A DNA stretch of 64,000 nucleotides, taken from assembly GCA_030035585.1 (NCBI GenBank), contig CM057472.1, positions 87,107,601 to 87,171,600 of the forward strand, written 5' to 3'. Positions 22,937 through 35,104 of this stretch are shown in pieces; position 1 is the first letter of the stretch; every line of letters starts with the position of its first letter. Position numbers and translations under genes: made by a program. Under the pieces are notes generated by a model. It was not told the DNA's origin, did no database searches, and saw only the letters and a program-made list of their open reading frames with translations. Origin of the DNA: Dugong dugon. Lineage: Eukaryota; Chordata; Mammalia; Sirenia; Dugongidae.

Positions 22937-25900
22937 TTTATGTTTGCTTACTGTGTCCTAGCTTCTTGTTTTGTTATGTTTTGATATGTCCAAATAGGCT
23001 ACTCGTGTGAGATAGTTTGATTATTGGTGTCTTTGAAGCTCTAATGTCCTGTCACCAAGTGGTTAGATCTGTTACTAGGTACATGAGCCCAAGAATCTGT
23101 TTTATTTTTCTTGTTTGGATTCATCTCAGGTGTCCAGATAGTTGGTCACCAAGTATGTGGTGCAGGCTCTCATCTACCGTCCTAGATGGGGAGGGGTGAT
23201 AGGAGTAGGCACAGGCATCTGGCTGCAGTAAATGGTCATGCACTGAGAAATTCAGGGGGCTGATGGCTGCCCCTGTGTGTCTGGGAGGAAAGTGTGTTGC
23301 TATTCCCTAGAGTGCGTAGGTGGGTGGGTTTTGCAGCTGGACTATAGGCACCCAGTGCTGTTGGCTGTAAGGACTGGGAGACACCACTTATTTTTGGACC
23401 CCTGTTGCAGCTGGCTAAGTGGTGGGTGGAGATACCAGTCCTCAGGCCCCTGATGTAGGTGAGGACTCTGCTTAATGGGCAGAGCAGTGTCAAATGTCAT
23501 GAACCTGCCACTCCACCAGATAGCTGATACAGTGAAGTTAGGCTTCAGGTATATACCCTGTTGTACTGTGCTAATGAGGGCCTATGCTGCTGAAATGGGT
23601 CCACACAGGTCTATGCAGAGGTCAAAGGCATTCAGAGTCCATGAATCCCTTATGCCTGTGCCTAGGCAAAGGAGCTGTGCCTGCCCTCAGTTCCCAGTTT
23701 AGGGAAGCTGGCAGATTATTTTTTCCTGTTTGTTAATTTGTTCCCTCTCCAAGGCCAGGAAAATGGCTCAGGGAACTTGAAGGGTCCTACTTCCAGCCCG
23801 GGGGAAGTGGAATCACTGAAGCTGGCCTAGGACCTGGTGCAGAGCGGGGAGGGGGCAGGTAAATGGGAGAGAGTTTCTTTTTGCTTACTGAGTGCAGCTT
23901 TTCCCAGCCTCTGGAGGCCTGAGCAGACTTTCTGCTGCTAGGTCTCTCCTGAAGTGGAAAACACATCCTGAATGCCATTGCCTGCCTCACCAGGCATGCC
24001 AGCCAATCTGGCCTGCAGAGCACCACCTCCTGCCAGTTCAGGTCTAGCAACTCCTTGCTGCTTCTGAACCATCTCTCCCGCCCGCCCTCACTCAGTCTGA
24101 TTCCTCAGCTTTGCCTTTAATGTTCAAGGCTCCTGGATTGTCACATGTAATTGATTCACTTGTTTTATCGGGTCTTTGTTGTAAGAGGGACCACCAGAAG
24201 CGTCTGACTACTCTGCCATCTTGGCCCTGCCTCCTATAATCAATAAAAGTATTCTTAAAAATTAAAAATAAATATATTTTTAGACAAACAAAAGTATTAG
24301 AGAATTAATTGCTTCACTCTAAATTAGATTCACTCTAAATGAAATACTAAAGGAAGTTCTTCAGGTTGAAGGAAGATGATTCCAGATGGAAACCCAGGAA
24401 TGCAAGAAGGAATGAACAACAACAGGAAGTGTAAATCTAAATAATTATTGATAGCACAAAAATGATAATATCTTGGTATTTCAAATATATGTAGAATTTT
24501 AAAATGACATAAATAGCAGAAAAGTTAGGAAGAGAGTAAATGGAGTTAAAAAGTTGCAAGAACCTTGAGTTCCCTGAAAAGTGGTAAAAATACTAATTTA
24601 TATTGGGCTTTAATAATCAAAAACATCAGAAGGAGAAATGCAAAGTCTGTTAAAGATGTTAAATTTGTAAATCAAACTTTCTTTAAAGAAGAACTCCTGG
24701 TCATATGGATTCACAGATAAATTATTCCAAGCAGTTAAAGAAAATAGTAAGATATTGGCACTAAAATAAATGCATAGACTAATAAAACAGAATAGAGAGT
24801 CTAAATACTGGCCTACACATATATGGACACTTGATTTATATCAAAGATAATCCTGCAGAGCATAGGGGAAAGTATGATCTTTTAAATATGTGGCCCTTGG
24901 TCAATTAGATATCTTTATGGAAGAAAAGAATATTGACTTCTGCCTCACATCATACAAATAAACCAAGTCCAAGTGCTGAGTAGATCTAAATATGAACGGC
25001 AAAACAATATGGCATCTAGAAGAAAATAGAGATGAGTGTCTTCATGATGTTGGCAGGCAAAAATTCTCAGAGTACACACACACATACACACGTAATCACA
25101 AAGGAAAAGATTGAGAAACTGGAGCTACGTTAAAATTAAGAACTCTATTTATCAAAGGTTACTATTAAGAGTAAAAGTGAGAAGGTAAGTCCAGAGTGCA
25201 TAAAGATATTTGCAGTACATGTAACCCACAATGGTTTCTTATCCAGAATATACAAAGAACTCCTACAAATTATTTAGGAAGAAAAAAATCTCTCTGTCTC
25301 TCTTTTTTTTTGGTGAAAAGGAGACTTGAATAGGTACTTCACAGAAGAATATATCCCAATAGCCAATCATATGAAAAGGTACTCAATGACATTATGACAT
25401 AAATATAAATTAAAATTCAATGTAATGTCACTACATATCCATCATCATGGCTACATCAAAAATACTGAAAATACCAGGTGTTGGAAAGGATGAGAAGCCA
25501 CTGAAACTGTCATACACAGGGACTGGTATAAGTATTTTGTGAAAATTGGTGCAAATATTTTGGCAAATATTTTGACAGTATCCACTAAAGCTGATCATAT
25601 ATATGCCCTATGACCCAACAGTTCCACTCCTAGGTATATGCCAACATAAATGCATACATATGCACATCATAATATATACAAAAATGTTCTTAGGAACATT
25701 ATTTATAATAGCTCCAAACTGGAAGCAATTCCAATGGTCATTAACAATAGAATGAATAAATATATTGTGGTATATTCATAAAATGGAATGTTATACAACA
25801 ATAAAAATGAACTGTACACAGCAACATAGATGAAAACAAGCCAGTAAAACAAGCCAGACATAGAGGAGTATGTATCATAGTATCCTGTTTATATAAATTT

Positions 25901-26130
25901 TAAAACAGGCTGCACTAATCAATGGTGTTAGAAATAAGTTATCTCTGAGGAAGACTAGTGTAAGTGGGAGTATGAGGGACTTCTGGGGTGCTGATATTGT
26001 TCTTTTTTTTAATTATGGTAGTGAGTACATAGAGATGATCACTCTGAAAATTACTTGAGCCATGTACTTTTGATTTGTGACTTTTCTGGATGTGTTTTAA
26101 TCTAATAAGTTTCTTAAAAAGCATTCTGTC

Positions 26131-28795
26131 AGCCAAGAAGAAGGAGCAATGTATTTTGCTTGAAGGAGCTGGAAAAGGCTTGAAAGGGCTGGGATTTGAA
26201 AATTGGTCATGATTTTGTCAGACAAAAGAGATAGAGATCAGGAAAGACTATTTCACTAAAAGGAAAGGCCTAAGCCAAATATACATATGTAAAGCGTTGA
26301 CGTTATTTTCAATAAACAAGTATTTGAGTGTTTCTAGAACATGGGACATACACGGGAAGAAGGGTAAGAGATTAGGCTGAAGTTACAGGTTGGATCCAGT
26401 TAGCAAAGCACCGCATAAATTCACTGCAAAACTTAAAGGGATGAATTTTGGATTGATGCATTTAAAATACCTCCAGATAAAAACTGATTTTACCAATGAA
26501 TTCTGAGTTTGGAGTTTGACTCTCTCTTTGTTGCTACCTCTAATGCCCCTTCCCCAGCTTGTACATGAACTCAAAGTCTTCCATCTCATTTTAATTAGTT
26601 TTTTGATTTATACAAAACAAGAGTGGAGTGGTTTGGTTTTATCAACTGCTACAAATGACTCCTTATTTATAGTTGTTGCCTATTATTGTTCCTGCCCTTT
26701 ATGGGTACCATTAAGTGACTTTCCCAAGGTTAACAAGGCCTACACTGAGGACTAGGAACCTGTGGTTTCAGTCTTGGAAAACTGGTCTATCTCCTGAGCC
26801 AGCTTTTCCACAATTTGAGGAAATGTACCCTAAACTGATATTCTACTAATTCAAGTGGGCTATGGATCGACAGGAAGAGACCAAAAACACATACTTCATT
26901 TAACTCCTGAGTTAATTCCCCGGGGATAAAAGTATTGTCAAGAACATAGTGGTCACAAAGGGAAGGAACAGATGTAGTATTTCCTAATACAGCTTCACTT
27001 GGCCCCAGAGTCCTTCATAACAGCAAGCAGCTGCTGGAGACACTGTCAGTTTGGGGTTGTGTTGTTCCAAATCATTCTGGAAAGCTTAGTTCTTACTATG
27101 CCACTGCCTTATGTGATTGTGGCTTATGTTATCATCCCGGAAGAATTGACACTAGTAATCCATGCACTTTTGTTTAAAGGAATGCTCTGAAACACTAGGA
27201 TCTCTTAGTTTTGACCCAAGTGTAGCATAGCAAGGCCACACCCTCATTTGGAGGGAGAATCAGCAACCATGTGCAAGTGTCTTGGACAAGTAGCTTTGCT
27301 TCAAGCTTTGCAGTGTTCTAGAAAACCCTTTTTAATACACAAATACCATAACGGGGAAAAATAAAAATAAAGCAGGGATTGGAATTTGGATGTGCCTCTA
27401 TCTTTACAACAAGACTCTACCCATATTTTCAATTTTCTATATCAGAGAGACGTTTCAGGTGAGTGGTTTTTAACTGTTCTGTGGAAATCTTAAGTTTCCC
27501 TTATAATGATGGCAGAAGAAACAGAAGGGGTTCTCCCCCTCCCCCCTTCTTTAGGGCCTAAATATTTCCAGTGAATTTCCTATGGGGAATGGACTTGGCT
27601 TATTTCATTAACCATTTAAGCCTGAAAGAGTGACTGGATTTTCCCAATATCAGGAAATGGTTTTTGCAAAAGGGGGTCCCCTGCTTAATTTATCATTCAA
27701 GAATGTGTGTTCTACTGTCAGTGATGGAAAAGAAAAGCTTCTCTGGGCCAATATGTATTGGAAATCAAGACATACTCTTTACCTCAATCTATGGTTGGCA
27801 TTCCTTGCTGGTTCATTTCATTGCTGAGAATTGGGTGAGATTTGCCAAAGTCAGTCTGGAAATGGCTTTCCATCCCCTGTAGATTTTGTTTCAATTCTTC
27901 ATCTACTACAGAGTACACATATCTTGTCTTTAGACTGGCAAAAGTTTAATTTCCATGTATCATTCTTTAGAATTTTTTATCGATCAACAGAATATAATGT
28001 CTTGATTGTCTCAAAATTTATGATGTTAAAATGTTCAGATTCGCTATTTATTTTCTATTAGTGACATCTTAGATTAATGGTTCCCTAGTAAAGTTTCGAA
28101 AGACACCTTAATCTCACCAGCATAATTTATATAAATACTTTTAAATTATAATTTACTTCTTGGAGAACTCCCAAGGTTGGATAATGCTATTCACCGAGTG
28201 AAGATTCTCATTTTTCTACTTGCGAGTTTTGTTCTCTTACTAAAGCTTTGTCCCCATAGACCCTGATAATGGACTGTATCTTATTTGGCGGCTTCATTCA
28301 GTTATTAACCATATAGGTCTTGGAGTTGGAAGACCTTGGAAAGAAGCCAGGATCTAACAGCTTGAGTCTGTGAACCTTGGGGGAGTGTTACAAATAGGCC
28401 CTAGGCATATGGAGTAATGGAGGCCTCAAAGAGGGGAGGTACCATGTAGTCAAAATTTATGTGGCTATTTTATTCTGAAATTGGTACATGAGGTATAAAA
28501 TGCTTATAGTCAAATTTACTCTTGAAAAAGTTTTTAAACCACTCCCAAATGTCTAGGACTCTTGAAAGCTCAAAAGCCAAGAGTCGGCATTGTTGCATCC
28601 CTGCTGCACCTTTCCAGGAGCCATGACCACCAGGTTTACTGTGAATGAGGAAAGGGGTTAGGAGGTAAACAGAAAAGTCTTTCACTCTTTCTCCTTTTCC
28701 CGAGTTATTTTTATGGATGATACAACTCCAGTGTATCACTTACTTTGCTAATAAGTAAATTGACTTGTATTATGCTTTAAATGCTTCAGGTTCAT
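26131..28795. other. Single-copy intronic sequence, 2.7 kb
   Basis: No clear interspersed repeat. A possible MIR trace lies at 26690-26810 ('gactttcccaaggttaac'). A C-rich run is at 27535-27547. Frames such as 26999-27190, 27630-27827 and 27664-27882 overlap each other and show no recognised domain. Confidence 0.5.
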
Positions 28796-29039
28796 TGGTT
28801 TTTTTTTTTTTTTTTTTGTACTTAATGTGTGAAGGCAAAGGTGAAATGCAGCTAAAACATGTCTTTTTCATTGAAGAGCTCTAGCTCCGGTCTGGGAAAC
28901 AGACAAATGATTACAATGCAGTTTGAGAAGTACTTTAAGGAAGCATTGCATGAGGGCTTTGGGACCACTCAGAAGGAGCCACTAATGTAACCTGGGGATC
29001 AGGAAAGGCTTTAAAATGGAACGTCCTGGTCCAAGCACA

Positions 29040-29940
29040 ATTGTTTCTTATTGGGCTACTGCACCAACCTTCTAACTCCTCTCTCTGCTTCTGTTTTCAC
29101 CTCTGGCTCCACCCTTTCTACAAGTGTGTATCTCCCTAGCAGCTGAAGTGTTCCTCTTAAATCGTAAGTGAGACTAAGTCTTTCCTCTGCTCAAAACTCT
29201 CCAGTGTCTTTCTGTCTTTCTCAGGAGCAGAGCTTAAGTTCTTAGGAAGCTTATTAGACCTTGTAGGGTCTGGCCTCTGCTTCCTTCCTGCTCTCATCTC
29301 CAGTGTTCTCCTCCTTATTCACCCCGATCCAACCACACTGACGTTATTGATGTTCTTTGAACATGTCATTCACATGACTGCTTAGGGCTTTTTTATTCAT
29401 TGGCTTATCTGCCTGGAATTCTCTTTCCCCAAATGTCTACAAGGCTTGCTTCCCCGATTTTTCAAGTCCCTGCCTGAATGTCACTGTATTTTATAGGCCT
29501 TCCCTGGATACCCTGTATGTTGTTTTTGTTATTATTAGATGCCGCTGAGTTAATTTGACTCACAGTGACCCATATGGCAGAGTAGAACTTCTCCATAGTT
29601 TTCCTAGGCTGTAATCTTTACAAGAGCAGATCACCAGGTCTTTTCCCACAGAGCCACTGGATGGGTTAGAACCACCAATCTTTCGTTTAGCAGTCAAGCA
29701 CTTAACTTGTGCTACTAGGGCTCCTTGGGTACCCTGTATAAATAGTAATGAGTCCCTGCCCCATCCCAGCACTCCCTCTCCCCTTTAGCTTGCCTGTCAT
29801 CATTGAACATACTATAAGTTCACTTATTTATTTGCCCTCTCCATATAGATTTTAAGGTCCGTGAGAATAAGACTTTGTCTGTTTTGGAACAGTGCCTAGC
29901 ACATAGTAGTTTCTCAGTAAAGTTTGTTGAATGAATAATT
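29040..29940 (+). repeat. L2 3' end, sense, split by a SINE
   Basis: Left part to 29508: 'gtagggtctggcctctgc', 'ctgcctggaattctcttt', 'ggccttccctggatac'. Right part from 29740: 'atagattttaaggtccgtg', 'acagtgcctagcacatag', 'ttgttgaatgaataa'. The order and orientation are those of the L2 3' end, and the two parts are continuous if the SINE is removed. Confidence 0.85.
29519..29729 (-). mobile_element. Afrotherian tRNA-derived SINE inserted in L2
   Basis: Antisense copy: tail end 'gccgctgagttaatttgac', body 'ccatatggcagagtagaac' and tRNA-like head with 'agaaccaccaatctttcg' and 'ctactagggctcc'. A perfect 10-base target-site duplication (taccctgtat at 29509-29518 and 29730-29739) separates it from the L2. 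Its 3' end carries a (TTG)-rich tail like that of the RTE elements. Confidence 0.9.
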
Positions 29941-32690
29941 TATTTTTCTTATCTGGCATGGCTTCCACATATATTTACCTAACAAGTGGTTGGATCAATG
30001 AATGATGAGTGCATTCTCTTGGCACAGGCAGGAGCTGTTATTTCCCAATGGACCATTTCCCTGGGATGACTCTACAAAACAAAAGACTCAATCAGGGTTT
30101 GTCAGAAACTCTTGGGTTCTGCCAAGACAGCATCTCATTCACAGATGGGAATGGCCATTAATCATTTGCAGTTATGGTGGAGCACAGCATTGGAAAAAAA
30201 GTTGCTTCCTAGAAAGCAGAGTTTGGGATTGGGAAGAGGGAAGAAAAGAGAATTGTGCTGGCCACAAAGAACCTACTTCATGTTGCAAAATCCTACTGGT
30301 GATACCCAGTAAGCTGTTAGATTATTAACTTGCCTCTCTGTGTGTGTCTGTGTGCATATGCACACTTGCATGTGTGCATGTGTGTTTGTGCTTTTGTGTA
30401 TGTATATTGTGCATACACATGTGTACCTTTGTATATGTAAGTACAAATATAAATGACCTAAGGAAACAAAATCAAAGAACCCAAAAGTCTGAAGATGTGA
30501 ACACCCCAGAAGACTCCGGAGGCTCAGCAGAACATTGATGTTTGGGGTCACGCAAATATGGGAAAAGCTTGCAGAATTTCCCTCGTTCATATCTAGCTTG
30601 CAGGCTGTTACTTTCTGCTGAGGCTCATTCTTGGCATCTGCAAGCCTTTGACCTGCTGGACAACCACTTCCCAGACAGTAGAACATATTTGTATGCGGCA
30701 TTACTGCAGTCAGGTCCGCTGGCCTGTCTTGGTACCATGCCCTGCCTCTGATCAATCTGCATGTTCTGTGAGGCTTAGTATAGGGAGAATATGATAGTAA
30801 ATGTGCTTGTGAGAAAGGGAATGGTAATGGTAATATTCCTTCACTCTTGGTAGTGCTTTGAATTTTTGAGTAAATACTTTTACATTTTCTATTCTATATC
30901 CTATCAAAGGTTAAGAGAGGTGTTGTGACTCACATTTAACGAGGTGGAAAACTAAAACACTTTTTAAAGCCTATTTGGATAGTTTAAAAAATAAATCAGG
31001 ATTTTTTTGGGGGGTTATTTGTAATATATAAGACCCTGTGTGGAATACAAATTATAAATCAAGGATTCTTACCCTGAGAAGTTTGAAGAACAGATAGAGA
31101 GTTAAGACGAATAAGAAGAGACAATAAATGGGAGTCATTCAGAGGGGTCCCTGTGGGGTATGATGATCATAGAGGGCTTCCTGGAGAAGACAGGTTGGGT
31201 CAGAAATACCTGCAGGTATTTGAAATAGAGGTGGCTGACTTAGTAGTTGGTTACACAGGTGTTCAAAGGCTAAAACAATGGTTAATAACTATGGGAAGCA
31301 GTGCCACACTTAATGGTGGGGGAACAAATGGGAATAAGTAAACCTTGAAGCTTATAACAGGTCTCTGGGGCGCATGGGATCATTGAGGAGGTAGCATTGC
31401 TGGGTACCTGATGCCTGGACTGTTCTGGGGGTATGGCCCAGCTGATGCTCAGACTCCTGAGGGGGGCACAGCAGGTGGAGGCTGGTACCTCAGAGGAGCA
31501 CAGTTGTTCAGTGCTGAAAGTGCTGACAGATGCTGTAGGCTAGAGCCTCAGCAGTGCTGCTCTGAGAGTAATACTGATAGGAACGGGCAACAGGAACAAA
31601 ATCCCTATTCCTCTTCTTCCACATTCCAATCCCTGGATTCTGCCTCTCATTGGCATAATCTAACCAGCAGTGAGCTGGCATGGGTGTGTAGGAAATGCAG
31701 TTTGCAGAGTCCCAGGCCCAGCTTCACAAAGCAGAATATAGAAAGTTAGACTAAGTGAAAATAAGTAAATCCAGGTATATAGGTATTGGTAGATAGTTGG
31801 GATATGGATAGGTGGCATGAGAATCTGCAGGTTGCAATGTATCAGGAACAGGGAGTGCATCCTAAGGCGGGGCGGGGGGGCTGTATGTGTGGTTAAAGTA
31901 GCTGGAAATCAAGTGTAGAAAATCTCGCATGTTAGGAAAAGAAGTTTGGGTGGTAAGCCATTGATATTTTTATGTATTTTTTTAGGAGATATGATGTCAT
32001 CTTCAAGTAATTTAGATGACATACATGATTGTTAAGAGAAGAAGGAATTACATCTGGGACTATTAAGCAATAATCCATACTAGAGGTGAAAAGACCTCAA
32101 TTTGACTGGAAATTGAAAGGACAGGAGAGGAGTCATAGATATCAGGGATGAAATGCAAAACTAAAGTTTTTTAATAAGGAACACCACACTATACAAATTA
32201 CTTGGTAGTTTACTTCCTTCCTTTATCATGTACAGTTTTTCAGGTCTATCAATTTATAAATCAATTGGTTAATCAACACAGATACAGACTTAGAAATGGA
32301 AATATTGATATATACATATATGAAAAGTTGCAGAGAAGTGCTTATCATGTCATCTCATTTTAATTGAAAAAGAGTAAATGCCTTGTACATATACATACAT
32401 ATGTATATATTTGTATATAACATATATTTTTGGCACATAAAGATGTGGAAGAAAATATACCAAAGTATTAATTTGGTTAGCTCAGGAAATTGGATTGGAG
32501 CATGGTAATGGAGATTGTTTTTATTTATGTAGCATACTATTTATTGTATAATATATAGTATATTGTATGTTATTTGACTTGATGCAATGAACATGTAGTA
32601 TTTTTATAGTTTTAAAAAATCTACTAAAGCAAAAATATGGTGGAAGAAGAGGAGGTAGAGGAAGAGAAGCTGGAAATGAGCAAGGATTTT
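29941..32690. other. Single-copy intronic sequence with a TG-rich tract
   Basis: It includes an imperfect (TG)n/(CATG)n stretch at 30336-30425, a G-rich spot at 31866-31881 and a T/A-rich stretch around 32395-32435. The frame at 30273-30755 (160 codons, minus) is the longest non-transposon frame upstream of the exons, but much of it reads the TG tract (repeated H, T, C) and it has no recognised domain. Confidence 0.5.
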
Positions 32691-32760
32691 CATGGGTTCT
32701 TAGCCTAAAATATTATTGACTGAGTTAATTAACATGCATGTATTAATCACCTACTGTATG

Positions 32761-32925
32761 CCCTGGTGGCACAGTGGTTAAGCATTCAGCTGCTAACCAA
32801 AATGTTGGCAGTTTGAATCCACCAGCTGCTCCTCGGAAAACCTATGGGACAGTTCTACTCTCTCCTACAGGGTCACTATGTGCTGGAATTGCCTCAACGG
32901 CAACAAGTTTGGTTTCAGTTTTTTG
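32761..32925 (+). mobile_element. Afrotherian SINE, first of a tandem pair
   Basis: It runs from 'ccctggtggcacagtggtt' to the tail 'cctcaacggcaacaagtttg'. It is flanked by gtatg(cc) at 32756-32762 and gtatgccag at 32926-32934, so the duplicated target overlaps the first bases of the SINE. Body and head are complete. Confidence 0.9.
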
Positions 32926-32934
32926 GTATGCCAG

Positions 32935-33097
32935 GGGATCCCTGATGGTGCAGTGGTTAAGTGCTCAGGCTGCTAACCAAAAGGTCGGCAGTTTGAATCC
33001 ACCAGCTGCTCCTTGGAAAACCTATGGGCAGTTCTGTTCTGTCCTACAGGGTCACTATGAGTCAGAATTGACTCGATGGCAATGGGTTGGGTTTGGG
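32935..33097 (+). mobile_element. Afrotherian SINE, second of a tandem pair
   Basis: It runs from 'gggatccctgatggtgcag' to 'actcgatggcaatgggttg', with an almost canonical body. It is followed by gtataccag at 33098-33106, a one-mismatch copy of the target gtatgccag. Confidence 0.9.
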
Positions 33098-33299
33098 GTA
33101 TACCAGATGTCATTCTAGGTATAGAACAGATTGTGAACGAGAAAACAAGAGACTTTTACCTTAGGAATTCATATTCTAGTCAGGAAGGAGAGTGGAGAAG
33201 AAAATGGATATTAAAAATAAAGTAAGATAAGTTCAGATACTGTTACATGTATGAAGCAAATATGGTAAAGGCACTTAGGGGCTGTTACACTTGAGTTTG

Positions 33300-34890
33300 A
33301 CCATTGGTTCATTCCACTAATGTGTTCTGAGTATCTGCCAAGTACCAGGCCCTGTTCTGGCTGAGGGACCAGTAGTGAAGAACAACAGCAGCAGTAACAA
33401 TAACAAAAGTCCCTGCTTTCATGGAGCTTACATTCTGGTGGGTGGAACAAAGAGCAAAAAAATAAATTTAAAATATATATTGTGATATAAATTCTACGAG
33501 AAGAGGAAAAGATTAAATGAGGACGAGGGAATAGAAAACAATGGAGTACAATCTTACCGAGTTGAGTTGGTAGGGAGCTGAGGTTTGCTTGAAGAGAAGC
33601 CAAAGAACTAGGAAGTGCAAAGACCTAAGAAGTAGATGCTGGTTGAATTCAAGGGATATTAAAAAGAACAAATAGAGGAGGCTATGTTATGTGGAACATT
33701 TAAGCCATCCTAAGGAGTCTGGTTTTTATTCTGGCTCCGATGAAAAGCCACTGAAGAGTTTTCAGGAGGGGAGTGACTGACGTGAATTCAGATAAAATCA
33801 CTCTGGCTTGTCAATAAAGGATGGACCATAGTGTGTATTAGTAAAGTCAGAAGATCAGTAGGTGGCTTTTGCCGATATCCATACAAAAAAATATGGCAGT
33901 GTGGATTAGAGAAGTGACAGTGGAGATAGTGAGAAGTAGATGGATGTGGGATGCATTTTGAAAGTAGATTCAGTAGGATTTACTGATGAATTAGATATTG
34001 GGTGTGAGAAGTGAGGAATTAAGGATGTCTTTATTAGTCAATGGAGCCCTGGTGGCATGGTGGTTAAGAGCTTGGCTGCTAACCAAAAGGTCGGTAGTTT
34101 GAATCCTCCAGTCGCTCCTTGGAAACCCTATGGGGCAGTTCTACTCTGTCCTATAGGGTCACTATGAGTTGGAATCAACACGACAGCAACGGGTTTGGTT
34201 TTTTGGTTTGGTTATTAGTCAGCATAATCTCAGAGGCTTAAAATAAAAGGTTTATTTCTCACTAACACTTCATGTCTTTTGTGGGTTGGCTGGTAGCTTT
34301 CCTCTGTTTATTGTTGTCCTCACTCTACCACATGAGATGACAGTGTGACTGCTAACGGGAACATTGCTGGTTGCCATTTCTGAGTGAAAGAGAGAGGGTA
34401 CCACACTGTTTGGCTTGGAAATAACATATATCACTTCTGCTCTAAATTCATTGCCTAGAACTAATCACATGGCTCCACATACCACAGGTGTCCAAGAAAA
34501 ATACAATGCTATCCTGTGTCAGTGAGGCAAAAGACCAGAATACCCAGACAGCAGCACTAATGACTACATGATATCTTCCAGATTTGGGGCGAATGTTGGT
34601 AACATTATCTAAGTGAGGATGCTTGAGAAGATTGGGCTTGGGGAAGGGAGATCAATATATCTGTTTTAGCCACATTTAGTTTTAATAGCCTGTTAAGTGG
34701 CGATGTCAAGAAGACCGTTGGAAATATGAGCCTGATGATCAGAAGAAATCTACGACTAGAGATATAAATTTGAGCATCAACAGCATATATGTAATATTTA
34801 AAGCACTAGGATTCATAGAATCTAGTTGGAATAAAGAAAATGGCCAAAGAGATAGCCATGGGCTCTAGCCAGGTAGAGGTCTTATAGAGG
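33300..34890 (-). repeat. Long L2 element, antisense, split by a SINE
   Basis: Left part 33300-34040 begins at the L2 3' end ('gtaccaggccctgttctgg', 'catggagcttacattctgg') and runs to internal sequence ('aagccactgaagagttttc', 'aaatcactctggcttgtc'). The internal part resumes at about 34570-34890 ('acatttagttttaatagcc', 'agatataaatttgagcatc'). The stretch 34225-34565 is less certain and may be a different old repeat nested here. A similar L2 trace appears at 35490-35770. Confidence 0.7.
34041..34211 (+). mobile_element. Afrotherian SINE, near-consensus copy
   Basis: Complete from 'atggagccctggtggcatgg' through 'cttggctgctaaccaaaagg' to 'caacgggtttggtttt'. A perfect 10-base target-site duplication ttattagtca lies at 34031-34040 and 34212-34221. 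This is one of the cleanest copies in the window. Confidence 0.95.
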
Positions 34891-34911
34891 AAAAGCCAAC
34901 AAAGGGAATTG

Positions 34912-35104
34912 AAACCAACCAAAACCAGTTGTCAGTGAGTCAGTTCTGATTCACGGTGGCCCCATGTGTGTCAGAGTGGAACTGTGCTCCATAGGATTTT
35001 CAATGACTGATTGTTTTGGAGGTAGATTGCCAGGCCTTTCTTCTAAGGAACATCTGGGTGGACTCTAACCTCCAGCCTTTCAGGAAACTGAAAAAAAAAA
35101 AAAA
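34912..35104 (-). mobile_element. Afrotherian SINE variant, antisense
   Basis: Antisense tail 'aaaaccagttgtcagtgag', body 'ccccatgtgtgtcagagtgg', then 'ggtagattgccaggccttt' and a degraded head ('gtggactctaacctccagc'). It carries the longer middle section seen in the 40.0-kb and 49.2-kb copies. A run of A follows at 35091-35104. Confidence 0.8.

Larger units (their letters stand above)
17409..24235 (-). mobile_element. Nearly full-length L1, antisense to the neurexin gene
   Basis: Read on the minus strand it has, in order: a 5' end at 24235 (ggaggcagggccaagatggc), a 5'UTR of about 1.3 kb, an ORF1 fusion (22936-22577), ORF2 (22171-18412), a 3'UTR of about 1 kb and a short A-rich tail at 17409-17440. 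Total length is about 6.8 kb. The flanks carry an 18-base target-site duplication with two mismatches (17391-17408; 24236-24253). ORF1 lacks its middle, and ORF2 has at least three frameshifts, a nonsense codon and a mutated catalytic motif, so the element is inactive. It lies inside an older L1M. Confidence 0.93.
16050..26130 (+). repeat. Old L1M-type element, sense, split by a younger antisense L1
   Basis: Left half 16050-17390, right half 24254-26130. The right half starts with the L1M stretch 'aatactaaaggaagttcttc' (end of ORF1), continues with ORF2-end landmarks ('catcatggctacatcaaa', 'tatgacccaacagttccac', 'aaatggaatgttatacaac') and ends with a 3'UTR near 26100. The halves join across the target-site duplication of the inserted L1 (17391-17408 and 24236-24253). 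The middle of ORF2 is also missing from the L1M itself, because only about 3.2 kb remains. No open frame survives. Confidence 0.8.
32700..33180 (-). repeat. L2 3' end, antisense, split by two SINEs
   Basis: Left part 32715-32760 ('tattaatcacctactgtatg'); right part from 33101 ('taccagatgtcattctagg', then 'aattcatattctagtcag'). Together they read the start of an antisense L2 3' end. Confidence 0.7.

Noticed and set aside
30273-30755. 160-codon minus-strand frame
   Set aside because: Part of it translates a TG-rich simple tract, and no domain, start context or splice support is seen.
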